NCBI RefSeq assembly: GCF_014904755.1
Contig: NZ_JACZFQ010000003.1
Location: forward strand, 124,001 to 188,000
DNA: 64,000 bases
From: Neoluteolibacter marinus
GTDB lineage: Bacteria > Verrucomicrobiota > Verrucomicrobiia > Verrucomicrobiales > Akkermansiaceae
Direction of reading: 5' to 3'
The notes below the pieces were generated by a model. That model was not told the origin of the DNA, did no database searches, and saw nothing but the letters and a program-made list of their open reading frames with translations. The position numbers and the translations under genes are program-made. Position 1 is the first letter of the stretch. Every line of letters starts with the position of its first letter. Positions 7,487 through 16,169 of this stretch are shown here, piece by piece.

Positions 7487-9763
7487 ATGCAGAAGTCTGA
7501 ACCAAAGACCAGCAAGCCTTCCATCGGTGTACAGGACGTGCTTTTTGTGCTATTTAAGCACAAATGGTTGATATTGATATGTAGTGCTTTGGGGTTCGCC
7601 GCCGCCGCCGCGGTATTCGTAACCCGGAAACCTCTATACCAGTCAAACGGGAAGATTCTGGTCAACTACGTCCTCCAGCGGGGCGGAGTCGATGCTCGAG
7701 AGAACGAAATTGAAACCGGTGGTCGGTCGGGTGATCAAGTTATTAATACCGAGCTTGAGATATTACGAAGTGGTGATCTGGCGGAAGACGTAGCAAAAGC
7801 AGTCGGACTCGATCGGCTCGTCCCCAAAGGAAGAGGGCCAGCTAATCTGGCGGATGCCGCGAGTGTAGTGTTGGGTGGTTTGGAAGTTGCGCCGGTTTCC
7901 CGGGGAAGCAATGTGGTCCTAATCACTTACAGGAACCCAGATCCTCAGCTGGCCCGGGATGTTCTGCAGCAGGTGATGATGCTGTATCCAAACAAGCACC
8001 TGGAAATTCATCGATCGGTTGGCGCTTTTGAGTCAGTGGCGCGGCAGACGGAGAATGCGCGCGATCGTCTGGAAAAGACAGAAAAGGAACTTAATCAGCT
8101 CAAGGCTGACTCTGGAATTGTCTCGATTCGTGAAGAGTCAACTTCATATGCAACGCAACGTGACAAGATCGAACAAGATTTGATGACCTCCGAGGCTGAG
8201 CGGGATGCATTGCGTACAACCGTGGCAGCCCTGAAGCTTAGGATTGGGGGGGGGGCAGAGCCGGGGAGTGAGGAGGAAAAAAATCGAGAGGTTGAAAAAC
8301 CTCTCTCATCGTTGCCAACCCAGCAGGCGACACCCGAGGACATAGTAATCTATCAGGGGCTGACGGATAAACTCACTGACCTCCGGAAGCGGGGTAATGA
8401 ACTGTCGTCAAAATACGCGGATGGTCACTTTCTGATCATAAAGAACGAAGAGGAGGTTTCGAAGGTCGAAGCCGAAAGACTTGCACTGATTGAACGAAAG
8501 CCGAGCTTGGTTCTGGCGCCGGCTGGAGAGAACGGTGCAAATGTGTCCCTAGATCCCAGATCGGAATTGGAACGGCATGAGGTTGCCCTCGGTGAGGTCG
8601 AGGCAAAGATTTCCCGCTATCAGGCGAATTTGTCGGATTTGGAAATTCGGTTCAGGAGAATTACGGCGATCGAACCAAAGATGACGGAGCTTGAGCGACG
8701 CAAAGAGATGGAAGATGCCGATTACCGGTTGCTGGCTTCCAAGCTCAAAAAAGCGAAGATCGATCATGATCTAGACCCTACCAAGCTATCGAACCTGCCG
8801 GTCGTGCAACATCCCTCGGTGCCCGAGAGGACGTTTGGTGATCTCACCAAAAAAATTATCCTCGGATTGGCTGGCGCGGGAGTCGCGGTCGGCTTTGGAT
8901 TAGCATTTCTCCTCGAACTGGTTGTGGACCGGAGAATCAAACGCCCTGCTGAAATCGAGACCCGCTTGCAGGTTCCTCTGATGCTCTCGATTCCATTCGT
9001 GAAACCGAAGAACCGAGGTGTACTGCTAATTTCTCGAGAAGAGATGAATGCTGCGATTGCTGAGGGAACGAAAACTCTACCTGCATTGCGGGAAACTGTA
9101 GGCGGAGGCGGATTCCACGGGAGAACGGATCATTTCATCCACCCATATTCGGAAGCCATCAGAGATAGAATTGTCTTCAATTTTCAGATCAACAACATGA
9201 CTCACAAGCCGAAGATGATGGCTGTGACCGGGCTGTCTGCTGGTTCGGGTACGTCGACTATTGCGGCTGGTCTTGCAAAGGCCTTTTCGGAAGTGAACGG
9301 CGCGAAGGTGCTGCTCGTCGACTTGAGTTCCGATCAATTGGAGGAGAATCCGATGTTCGGCGGTAAGCCGCTGCATTCCCTGGCGGGGGCTCTTCAGACT
9401 GCTCGGAACACGCGGTTCAAGGAAGGGACCCAGAACCTCTATTTGGCGAGCGTGGGTGCTCGGAAGGGAGATGGGGGAAGCAATAACTTTGGGCCGATGC
9501 ATCTGTACGAGATGCTCCCGCACTTTCGAGCAAGTGAATTTGATTACGTCATATTCGACATGCCTCCGATGGATCAGACGAGCCCCACGATCGCCATGGC
9601 TGGACTTATGGACAAGGTGTTGCTGGTGGTCGATGGCGAGAATACCAACCGTGACACACTGAAGTGGGGATACTCTGAGCTCATCAAGGGGAGGGCTGAT
9701 GTTTCGTGTGTCTTCAACAAAGCGAAGTCGCATGCTCCCCGTTGGGTTTCGGGGGAAGTCTAG
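7487..9763 (+). CDS. Wzc-like polysaccharide chain-length protein with degenerate tyrosine-kinase domain
   Basis: 758 residues. An N-terminal Wzz domain has one membrane span (about 26-43) and then NGKILVNYVLQ. A long coiled-coil periplasmic region (about 185-430) is followed by a second span (about 456-478) and a cytoplasmic P-loop-type domain (about 545-758). It should control polymer length and export together with the Wza-like lipoprotein at 38858. The kinase motifs are eroded. Walker A reads GLSAGSGTST, with Thr589 where the P-loop Lys belongs. Walker A' is LLVDLSS, lacking the second Asp and the Arg. Walker B is FDMPP. There is no C-terminal Tyr cluster. ATP binding and autophosphorylation therefore look lost (inference). 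A G10 run (8246-8255) encodes Gly-Gly-Gly in the coiled-coil region. Confidence 0.85.
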   Translation: MQKSEPKTSKPSIGVQDVLFVLFKHKWLILICSALGFAAAAAVFVTRKPLYQSNGKILVNYVLQRGGVDARENEIETGGRSGDQVINTELEILRSGDLAEDVAKAVGLDRLVPKGRGPANLADAASVVLGGLEVAPVSRGSNVVLITYRNPDPQLARDVLQQVMMLYPNKHLEIHRSVGAFESVARQTENARDRLEKTEKELNQLKADSGIVSIREESTSYATQRDKIEQDLMTSEAERDALRTTVAALKLRIGGGAEPGSEEEKNREVEKPLSSLPTQQATPEDIVIYQGLTDKLTDLRKRGNELSSKYADGHFLIIKNEEEVSKVEAERLALIERKPSLVLAPAGENGANVSLDPRSELERHEVALGEVEAKISRYQANLSDLEIRFRRITAIEPKMTELERRKEMEDADYRLLASKLKKAKIDHDLDPTKLSNLPVVQHPSVPERTFGDLTKKIILGLAGAGVAVGFGLAFLLELVVDRRIKRPAEIETRLQVPLMLSIPFVKPKNRGVLLISREEMNAAIAEGTKTLPALRETVGGGGFHGRTDHFIHPYSEAIRDRIVFNFQINNMTHKPKMMAVTGLSAGSGTSTIAAGLAKAFSEVNGAKVLLVDLSSDQLEENPMFGGKPLHSLAGALQTARNTRFKEGTQNLYLASVGARKGDGGSNNFGPMHLYEMLPHFRASEFDYVIFDMPPMDQTSPTIAMAGLMDKVLLVVDGENTNRDTLKWGYSELIKGRADVSCVFNKAKSHAPRWVSGEV

Positions 9764-9855
9764 GTCATCGGAAGCAATGTTGGGGCCCTATAAATCAGAA
9801 CACCCAAAGCTATACACTCGGCGTGTCGAAGGTTTCAATATCAGCTTATGAGGCG

Positions 9856-10824
9856 ATGGCCGCCGGATCTCCCGGGCTTCTGGCGCGTGGCTACTTTTGG
9901 TTGAAACCATGCCTTCCACGTCGGCTGCGATTCGCTCTGCGTAAGAGCTTGGCACATCGAATCGCGAGGAAGAGTCGCTGTTCATGGCCCATCAATGAGG
10001 CTGCCGGTGATGCTCCTCAGGGTTGGCAGGGCTGGCCCGGGTCGAAAGAATTCGCATTCGTTCTCACCCACGATGTTGAATCGAGCGCCGGTATCGGAAA
10101 GGCATTGGATCTCGCGAAGTTGGAACAGTCGCTGGGTCTGAGGTCATCGTTCAATTTCATCCCGGAAGGGACATATGAAGATCCAGTTTTCCTGCGTGAA
10201 TGGTTGGATGCTCACAATTTCGAGATTGGTGTTCACGATTTGAATCACGACGGTCATTTGTATAGCTCAAAGCAGGGCTTTGAGATCAAGTCGAAAAGGA
10301 TTAATCACTACCTCGGGCAATGGGGCGCGGTTGGTTTTCGGTCTGCATTCATGCTTCGACAGTTGGATTGGATCCACGAGCTCGATGTTCTATACGATGC
10401 ATCGACATTCGATACCGATCCATTTGAGCCACAGCCGAATGGAGCTCACACGATCTTCCCGTTTTTGGTGAAAAGTGAAAGTTCCGGTTCTGGTGATGGC
10501 TATGTGGAGCTGCCATATACACTCCCGCAGGACTCGACCTTGTTTCTTCTGCTGGGTGAGCAATCGATCGAGGTTTGGAAATCTAAGTTGGAATGGATAG
10601 CCAAGCGAGGCGGTTTGGCGCTCATCAACATCCATCCGGACTATATCGACTTCTCCGGGTCTGGTTCTCCCACCACCTACCCGGTAAACCACGTTCGGGA
10701 GTTTCTGCAACACCTCTGTGATAGCTACCAAGGCAGGTTTTGGAACCCCTTGGCCAGGGAGATTTCCGCTTGGTTTCGCAAGGAGGGTTGCAAATTGCAA
10801 GATTCTGCGGAACCTGCTTGTTAG
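9856..10824 (+). CDS. Polysaccharide deacetylase-like protein
   Basis: 322 residues. The NodB-like (beta/alpha)-barrel signatures are present: FAFVLTHDVES (catalytic and metal Asp), EIGVHDLNHDGHLYS (His-x-x-x-His metal ligands), GFRSAF, and a C-terminal LINIHPDY. The family removes N- or O-acyl groups from polysaccharides. This version, with THDVE and no signal peptide, is typical of exopolysaccharide loci and may act on a lipid-linked intermediate in the cytoplasm (inference). The start is uncertain. ATG 9856 was chosen because the N-terminus is then short and basic. GTG 9823 in the same frame is an alternative. The gene follows the Wzc-like gene by about 90 bp and is in line with the sugar transferase downstream. 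Confidence 0.75.
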   Translation: MAAGSPGLLARGYFWLKPCLPRRLRFALRKSLAHRIARKSRCSWPINEAAGDAPQGWQGWPGSKEFAFVLTHDVESSAGIGKALDLAKLEQSLGLRSSFNFIPEGTYEDPVFLREWLDAHNFEIGVHDLNHDGHLYSSKQGFEIKSKRINHYLGQWGAVGFRSAFMLRQLDWIHELDVLYDASTFDTDPFEPQPNGAHTIFPFLVKSESSGSGDGYVELPYTLPQDSTLFLLLGEQSIEVWKSKLEWIAKRGGLALINIHPDYIDFSGSGSPTTYPVNHVREFLQHLCDSYQGRFWNPLAREISAWFRKEGCKLQDSAEPAC

Positions 10825-10876
10825 CGTCGAGGTTTATTGGTAGAAAGCCAAACGAGGATCTTCCACAAGAGTCTCA

Positions 10877-10898
10877 CCCCCCCATCCCCCCCCAAAAA
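10877..10898 (+). promoter_or_regulatory. Double C-tract (C7, C8) plus A5 before the start codon
   Basis: C7 (10877-10883) and C8 (10886-10893) are followed by five A and the ATG at 10899, within a 74-bp gap. It has the same architecture as the C6-A6-ATG at 7475-7489. Confidence 0.5.
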
Positions 10899-12341
10899 AT
10901 GATTCGATTGAGGCACAAAGTGCTCATTCATAGTTTTCGTCTGCTCGACCAGATCGTCCTCGTCGCTTCGGCAGCGCTGATAATCTATTTCCGTCCGGAA
11001 ATAACCCTGCGTGGTGGGCCGCCTGTGAGTCCAGGTAATTATCGGATTGCCGATACCATCGGGGTTCTTGCGTTGGCGCTGGGCTGGGTTGGAATTTTTG
11101 CCTACTGCATTCGATACAAAGCAGATCGATTTGTTGCGCTGACAGCACAGTTGAGAGATCTCGTTAAGGCTACGACGCTGGCCTCTTTTTGGCTGGTGAT
11201 CGTTAGCGGGTTGTTCTCGGTCAAGAGCATCAACACTGTTAATGTTGTCCTCTTCTGGACCGCCGTTACGAGTGCCGGAGTGGTCAGCAGGCTGCTTTTG
11301 CGGGTAATGTTGATGAGTGCCCGGCGGTCGGGGTACAATTACCGGTTTCTCCTCGTGATTGGTGCGAATGAACGTGCCCGGGAAGTGGTAGCCAAGATCG
11401 ATGCGAAGCCCGAACTCGGTTATAAAATTGTAGGTTTCGTTGCCGAGAATTCTGAAGAGGCTGAGTGCTTCTTGGCGGGTGAGGATGCCCGAGGAGACGT
11501 TCTCGGTTCGATCGATGACTTGCAAGCAATACTCAAGAGTGAACGGGTTGATGAGATGATCGTCTGCCTCCCGGTGGAATCGCGTTTCAGCGACATCGTC
11601 AAGGTCGTCCAGCATGCCCGAGATCTTGGCGTTGTTGTCCGATTGATGCCAGATCTCCAAGATGGTTCGTTGTTCAAGTCATTGCATTTGGAGGAGTTCG
11701 ATGGGGAGCATGTCCTTACTTTGTTCCGAGAGCAGATGCTCCTCCAACTGTTGGCGAAGCGAGTCGTTGATGCAGGTCTGTCACTGATCGCTTTGATTGT
11801 TCTCTTCCCGTTGCTTCTGGTCGTTGCGATAGCCATCAAGGCTACCAGCCCTGGTCCTGCTTTGTTCGCGCAGGATCGCGTTGGTATGAATCAGCGACGA
11901 TTCAAAATCTACAAATTCCGTTCGATGGTTATTGATGCCGAAGAAAGAAAAAAGGAGCTTCAGCACTTGAACGAATTGGATGGTCCGGCATTTAAGATCG
12001 AGAACGACCCGCGCATCACACGGATCGGCCGATTCATTAGGAAGACGAGTATCGACGAATTGCCGCAACTCTTCAATGTTCTTCACGGGGAGATGAGTCT
12101 CGTCGGTCCGCGCCCTCCATTACCGGACGAGGTGAAACGATATGAATGGCTTTTCCGAAAGCGGCTTTCCGTAAAGCCAGGGATAACGTGTGTCTGGCAG
12201 ATCAGTGGAAGAAGTAGTACCACGTTCGAGCAGTGGATGAAGATGGATAATGAATATATCGAAAACTGGTCTATTTGGCTCGATTTCAAGATTTTGGCAA
12301 AAACCATTCCAGCTGTCTTGTTGGGACGTGGTGCTTCCTAA
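10899..12341 (+). CDS. Exopolysaccharide polyprenyl glycosylphosphotransferase (long form)
   Basis: 480 residues. Several hydrophobic spans lie in the N-terminal 150 residues. A Rossmann-like CoA-binding_3 domain follows (LLVIGANERAREVV, about 150-290), then another span and the bacterial sugar transferase domain (about 290-475) with [40 protein letters not shown] and PGITCVWQISGR. This is the WcaJ/CpsE/GumD class, which loads hexose-1-phosphate onto undecaprenyl phosphate. The start is ATG 10899, after the C8-A5 tract. The same frame is open further upstream, but that part lies inside the deacetylase gene and has no domain. It is the second initiating transferase in the locus (the other is at 4854). 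The canonical motifs favour this one as the main primer enzyme (inference). Confidence 0.9.
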   Translation: MIRLRHKVLIHSFRLLDQIVLVASAALIIYFRPEITLRGGPPVSPGNYRIADTIGVLALALGWVGIFAYCIRYKADRFVALTAQLRDLVKATTLASFWLVIVSGLFSVKSINTVNVVLFWTAVTSAGVVSRLLLRVMLMSARRSGYNYRFLLVIGANERAREVVAKIDAKPELGYKIVGFVAENSEEAECFLAGEDARGDVLGSIDDLQAILKSERVDEMIVCLPVESRFSDIVKVVQHARDLGVVVRLMPDLQDGSLFKSLHLEEFDGEHVLTLFREQMLLQLLAKRVVDAGLSLIALIVLFPLLLVVAIAIKATSPGPALFAQDRVGMNQRRFKIYKFRSMVIDAEERKKELQHLNELDGPAFKIENDPRITRIGRFIRKTSIDELPQLFNVLHGEMSLVGPRPPLPDEVKRYEWLFRKRLSVKPGITCVWQISGRSSTTFEQWMKMDNEYIENWSIWLDFKILAKTIPAVLLGRGAS

Positions 12342-12352
12342 TTTCCAACTGA

Positions 12353-12811
12353 ATGTCTCCACGATCTCCAAAAGTGCTCGCAATCGCCTCTGGCGGGGGG
12401 CACTGGGTTCAGCTGCTGCGCCTCCGACCCGCATTTGAGGGTTGTGAAGTGATCTACGCCACCGCCAAAGAAGGGTATAAATCCGATGTCGGGGACGCGA
12501 AATTCCGGGTGATCGTTGATGCCAATCGTTCGAACAAGCTGGGGCTTCTGCGATCCGCCTGGAGTATTTTCATGTTGTTGAGGCAAGAAGATCCCGATGT
12601 TGTGATCTCCACGGGGGCAGCTCCTGGATTTTTTGCCCTGAAAATTGGACGCATGATGGGGATCCGTACCATCTGGGTGGATAGCATTGCGAATGCAGAG
12701 GAGCTTTCGATGTCCGGAGACAAGGCTGGTTCGTGTGCGGATCTTTGGCTTACGCAATGGCCGCATCTGGCGCGCAAAAATGGCCCTTCCTGTATTGGAA
12801 ACGTCTTATGA
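12353..12811 (+). CDS. PssD/Alg14-like glycosyltransferase subunit
   Basis: 152 residues. The N-terminal SGGGHWVQLLRL is the conserved Alg14/PssD motif, and later VVISTGAAPGFFALKIGRMM and TIWVDSIAN match the family. Alg14-type subunits anchor the catalytic Alg13-like partner at the membrane and together they transfer a sugar to a polyprenyl-linked acceptor. The partner is the next gene, joined by an ATGA overlap (12808-12811). The ATG is 12 bases after the preceding stop. The pairing is well established for PssD-PssE in exopolysaccharide loci. The sugar transferred cannot be told from sequence. Confidence 0.85.
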   Translation: MSPRSPKVLAIASGGGHWVQLLRLRPAFEGCEVIYATAKEGYKSDVGDAKFRVIVDANRSNKLGLLRSAWSIFMLLRQEDPDVVISTGAAPGFFALKIGRMMGIRTIWVDSIANAEELSMSGDKAGSCADLWLTQWPHLARKNGPSCIGNVL

Positions 12812-13302
12812 TCTTCGTGACTGTTGGAACCGATCAGCCTTTTGATCGGATGCTCAAGGTTATTGATAAATGGGCGTTGGAGTCCGGGCGAACCGATGTC
12901 TTCGCCCAGATCGGCGATGGAGCTTGGGAGCCGCAGCACATCCCATTCGTCGAATTTCTCGAACCATCCGAATTCAAGCGGCGCTTCGCAGAGGCTGATC
13001 TAGTCATTGGACATGCGGGTATGGGGACCATACTTTCCGCGCTTCTCCATGGGAAGCCGATCCTGGTGGTTCCAAAGAAAGCTAGTCTCGGCGAGCACCG
13101 CAATGAGCATCAGACGGCAACCGCCAGAAGAATGATGGCGTTGGGTAACGTGGATGTGGCCTTCGACGAAGCCGAGCTTCGAGAGAGGCTGGATCATGTG
13201 GACGAGCTTCGGGCTAAGTCTCCAATCGCAGATCACGCTTCCGGCAGTCTGGTTGATGGTATCCGGAGTTTCATTTTTGACGGCCAAGGTTCTGAGCGAT
13301 GA
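12808..13302 (+). CDS. PssE/Alg13-like glycosyltransferase catalytic subunit
   Basis: 164 residues, corresponding to the GT28 C-terminal domain. It starts MIFVTVGTDQPFDRML, and the nucleotide-sugar-binding region reads ADLVIGHAGMGTILSALLHG, then KPILVVPKKASLGEHRNEHQ (Gly-His-Ala-Gly, and the His/Glu/Asn/Gln stretch). It works as a heterodimer with the PssD-like protein encoded just upstream. ATG 12808 sits in an ATGA with that gene's stop, giving fixed stoichiometry by coupled translation. Its own TGA overlaps the next ATG at 13299 in the same way. Confidence 0.85.
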   Translation: MIFVTVGTDQPFDRMLKVIDKWALESGRTDVFAQIGDGAWEPQHIPFVEFLEPSEFKRRFAEADLVIGHAGMGTILSALLHGKPILVVPKKASLGEHRNEHQTATARRMMALGNVDVAFDEAELRERLDHVDELRAKSPIADHASGSLVDGIRSFIFDGQGSER

Positions 13303-13859
13303 GCCAACTCTTCAAAAAAGTGTTGAACGCAGTCAGGTCGTTTGCTGATCCTCGCACTTATTTACATGTCCTTCGACTCTTTCATTATTGTGGGTATAGC
13401 CATGTTCGCGAGAAAAGAAAGATCGTTATGGGGAAGGGGACTGGAATTTCTCCAAACGTCTCTCTCCGGAACGGTGAACGAATTGTGATAGGTCGAGACT
13501 GTCATATTGGCGAGAGGTGCTACTTGTGGGCCGGCGACTCGACCGGACGCATTATCATTGGTGATTACGTGTCGCTTGCCCCGGAAGTCTTTGTCACCGC
13601 TTCAGACTACAGGTTCGAGACCGGCAAGCCCTTCCGGCAGCAGCCGAAGAACGAACGCGATATCCGCATCGGCACTGATGTATGGCTTGGCGCACGCGTG
13701 GTGGTCACCGCTGGCGTTACGATCGGTGACGGTTGTATTGTTGGTGCGGGCGCCGTGGTAACGAAAGATCTTCCCGCCGAATCCATCGCGGCAGGAGTAC
13801 CCGCAAGGGTCATTGGAAACCGAGCACCCACTCAAGCTGTACCCCCCCATGAAAGCTGA
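13299..13859 (+). CDS. Hexapeptide O-acetyltransferase (WcaF/LacA-like)
   Basis: 186 residues with left-handed beta-helix repeats from about 45 to 175: GRDCHIGERCYLWAGD, IGDYVSLAPEVFVTASDYRF, then IGTDVWLGARVVVTAGVTIG and IVGAGAVVTKDLPA, closing with GVPARVIGNR. These fit acetyl-CoA-dependent O-acetyltransferases of exopolysaccharide loci (the WcaF, Maa/LacA type). It probably acetylates a sugar of the repeat unit (inference). It is coupled to the PssE gene by ATGA at 13299. The 3' end contains the C7 run (13842-13848), which also precedes the next gene's ATG inside this reading frame. Confidence 0.8.
   Translation: MSQLFKKVLNAVRSFADPRTYLHVLRLFHYCGYSHVREKRKIVMGKGTGISPNVSLRNGERIVIGRDCHIGERCYLWAGDSTGRIIIGDYVSLAPEVFVTASDYRFETGKPFRQQPKNERDIRIGTDVWLGARVVVTAGVTIGDGCIVGAGAVVTKDLPAESIAAGVPARVIGNRAPTQAVPPHES
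13842..13848 (+). promoter_or_regulatory. C7 tract abutting the start codon
   Basis: Seven C end directly at the ATG at 13849, inside the last codons of the preceding acetyltransferase gene, which ends at 13859. The tract is kept even though it has to be coding here (a Pro-Pro pair), which argues it is not merely intergenic composition. Confidence 0.45.
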
Positions 13860-14799
13860 CGTAGCCATTGTCATCGTGTCCTACAATTCGGAGGACCACA
13901 TCGGAGCATGCCTCGAAAGTGTTTTCACGCAGAGGAAGGACGTAAATCAACAGGTCATCGTCGTCGACAACGACTCCCGTGATGGCACTGTCGAGCTAAT
14001 CCGGCGGGAGTTTCCGCAAGTCGAACTGGTTGTCCCAGGAACGAATCTGGGATTTGCTGCTGGGGTGAATCTCGGAGTGAAGCATGCTGATGCCGAATTT
14101 GTGCTCCTTTTGAATCCTGATACGGTGATCCTCGATTCTGCGGTGGATGTGGTAGTTGATTTCGCCCGGAGGAATCCCGGCCACGGGCTTTATGGCGGTC
14201 GAACACTCAGGCCGGACGGCAGCTTGGAACCTTCTTCCTGCTGGGGTCTTCCGACCCTCTGGAGCATGACACTATTTGCATTCGGTCTCACCACGCTTGC
14301 TCCTCGCAACCGATGGCTGGACCCGGAATCGTTGGGTAGCTGGCAGCGTGATACCGTCAGAGAGGTTGGTGTCATAACAGGCTGCTTCCTTTTGAGCCCA
14401 TTGAAGGTTTGGTCCGAACTCGGGGGGTTGGACGAGCGCTTCTTTATGTATGGCGAGGACGCTGACTTGGCGATGCGTGCGCACCGGGCTGGCTACAAGC
14501 CGGTAATCTGTCCCGATGCGCGGTTGGTCCATGAAGTCGGTGCGTGTTCTGACACTCCCGTTCACAAAACGATGCTTCTGTACCGTGGCAAAGCCAGCTT
14601 GGTAAGGATGCATTGGAAGGGCGTTCCCCAGGCAATGGGTTTGTTCTTCTTGGCGACGGGGACAGGGCTGCGTGCGGCTCTCAGCAGGATAAAACGGAGG
14701 AATGATGCCAGCGATAGCGCCGGTAGGTGGCAGACGCTATGGCAACAGAGAAGCAAGTGGATCTGTGGTTACGGAAGCACCGGCGAATCTGCCGCATGA
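13849..14799 (+). CDS. GT2-family glycosyltransferase (rhamnosyltransferase-like)
   Basis: 316 residues with a GT-A fold. It begins with ADVAIVIVSYNSEDHI, then QVIVVDNDSRDGT, the metal-binding LLLNPDTV, and an acceptor loop GCFLLSPLKVW ... ERFFMYGEDADLAMRAHRAG with the general-base Glu-Asp. The NPD variant of DxD and the FMYGEDxDL motif are typical of dTDP-rhamnosyltransferases (WbbL-like), which fits the rml genes further along the locus. ATG 13849 was chosen because it follows the C7 tract and precedes the first strand; it overlaps the previous gene by 11 bp. The frame continues upstream inside that gene. The acceptor is unknown. Confidence 0.85.
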   Translation: MKADVAIVIVSYNSEDHIGACLESVFTQRKDVNQQVIVVDNDSRDGTVELIRREFPQVELVVPGTNLGFAAGVNLGVKHADAEFVLLLNPDTVILDSAVDVVVDFARRNPGHGLYGGRTLRPDGSLEPSSCWGLPTLWSMTLFAFGLTTLAPRNRWLDPESLGSWQRDTVREVGVITGCFLLSPLKVWSELGGLDERFFMYGEDADLAMRAHRAGYKPVICPDARLVHEVGACSDTPVHKTMLLYRGKASLVRMHWKGVPQAMGLFFLATGTGLRAALSRIKRRNDASDSAGRWQTLWQQRSKWICGYGSTGESAA

Positions 14800-14838
14800 T
14801 TCGATGTCAGACTGAATGTCCCTGACTATTCGTTCGAT

Positions 14839-15726
14839 ATGATTAGTGTGATCATACCAAGCTATAATCGGCGCGATTGCGTTTTGGCTTTGCTTTCTGA
14901 CGTATTCGCGCAGCAGGATGTGGACATCGAAGTGATCGTGGTCGACGACTGCTCTCCAGACGACAGCGCCGAAGCGATTCGGGATCGGTTTCCGCAAGTG
15001 ATTTTGCTCGAGAATGCGAAGAACGGCGGTCCCGCTGTATCTCGTAACCGAGGAATTCGGCACGCGAAGGGAGAGATTATTGTAGGCCTGGATAGTGATG
15101 TAACCCTCCCGGACAAATATCTTTTATCGAAGGTTCAGCAGCGCTTTGTCGAAGAGCCATCTGTGTGTGGCTTGGCATTTCGATTATTGATGCCAAACGG
15201 AGTAGCTGAGGATGTGCTGAGGTGGTGGCATCCCGTGCCTGTTGAAGAATATGCCGACAAGAGGTTTCTGACTTCGTATTTCAGCGGTACTGCATACGCG
15301 TTTCGAAAAGCTTCGGTGGTGGATGCTGGGATGTATCCCGAGGTTCTGTACATGCATTATGAAGAGGTTGAGCTCGCTTATCGTATTCTTGATGCAGGTG
15401 GCTCCATTCTGCATTGCCCGGATCTAGTAGCTCTCCATCATGCGAACGAAGTTTCTCGGAGAAGTGAGGTTTCGGTTTTCTATAAGCCCCGCAACCAAGT
15501 GTTGTTAGCCGTTTCATGCCTGCCCGGCTTTCGGGCGGTCCATTATTTGGTTCCCAGACTGTGCTATCAGTTTGCAAAGGCGTGCAGCGGCGGACATTTG
15601 AAGGACTTTTTCCGGGCAATGCAGTCGGCCAAGGATTTGCTTCCAGATTTGATTTCCAGTCGTAAGCCCTTGCGGAGGGAGACCCTGGCGCGGATTGGTA
15701 AACTGAAGCATGGATTGGCTCCTTGA
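14839..15726 (+). CDS. GT2-family glycosyltransferase
   Basis: 295 residues with a GT-A fold. MISVIIPSYNRRDCV is the first strand, then VIVVDDCSPDD, the donor loop NGGPAVSRNRGIRHAKG, GLDSDV as the metal-binding DxD, and an acceptor region with YFSGTAYAFRKA and HYEEVELAYRILDAGG (catalytic Glu-Glu). The C-terminal 80 residues are basic and amphipathic and may dock to the membrane. The ATG lies 39 bp after the preceding stop with no Shine-Dalgarno motif and no C-tract. It acts in repeat-unit assembly on the cytoplasmic side. Sugar and linkage are unknown. This ends the first tightly packed block, because 440 bp of non-coding sequence follow. Confidence 0.85.
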   Translation: MISVIIPSYNRRDCVLALLSDVFAQQDVDIEVIVVDDCSPDDSAEAIRDRFPQVILLENAKNGGPAVSRNRGIRHAKGEIIVGLDSDVTLPDKYLLSKVQQRFVEEPSVCGLAFRLLMPNGVAEDVLRWWHPVPVEEYADKRFLTSYFSGTAYAFRKASVVDAGMYPEVLYMHYEEVELAYRILDAGGSILHCPDLVALHHANEVSRRSEVSVFYKPRNQVLLAVSCLPGFRAVHYLVPRLCYQFAKACSGGHLKDFFRAMQSAKDLLPDLISSRKPLRRETLARIGKLKHGLAP

Positions 15727-16169
15727 AGATTGTCGCTCCCTATTCTTCCTCCGCCGCTGTCCTCCAATTTGATGAGATTCCTGTTTGTCGGGGTGCAAAT
15801 TCTGTTCGAAGGCGAAATTTGGGGCTGCTTCCCAAGATTGACGTTTCTGGAGGGGAGTTGTAACCCGCGCTAATAGAGTCGATTGTGTCGGGATCAAACA
15901 GTTAGGCTGGTCTGACCAATTGCGCCTTGCTAACAGGTCCGAAAACCGGATTCTAAGGTGCATTAGATTTAAAAAAAAACGAGACTGTCAAATTTTTCTA
16001 GAATTCAGGTCTTTCCATTTCGACCCGGCTTCTGCGGGGAAACACCGCTTAGTAAATGCTCGAATTGAAGGACGGTTGGAAAGCTGTTCCCTACCGAGTG
16101 CTCTTTTTCGCCCGGTCGGCGCCCCCTAAGGCCTGGTGAGCTTCTCGGAAAAAATCACCGATATTGTTC
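15727..16169. other. 443-bp intergenic region inside the exopolysaccharide locus
   Basis: No convincing gene on either strand. It holds an A9 tract around 15969-15978 and a weak -35/-10-like pair, TTGCTA (15927-15932) with TTCTAA (15951-15956). There is no strong terminator after the glycosyltransferase gene. It probably carries the promoter for the secreted beta-helix protein (inference from position). Confidence 0.4.

Noticed and set aside
10740-10898. An N-terminal extension of the long-form sugar transferase
   Set aside because: It overlaps the end of the deacetylase gene and lies before the C8-A5 leader. The first membrane span begins shortly after Met at 10899.
10821-11660. A 279-codon - strand frame opposite the sugar transferase
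   Set aside because: It is antisense to a clear polyprenyl glycosylphosphotransferase and shows no domain or leader of its own.
15838-15876. TTGACG followed by TAATAG as a promoter before the beta-helix gene
   Set aside because: The spacing is far too long for a sigma-70 promoter, and the intermediate hexamers match poorly.
15917-15938. A sigma-54-like GG...GC pair (ctggtctgaccaattgcg)
   Set aside because: The GG to GC spacing is 11 rather than the required 10 bases.
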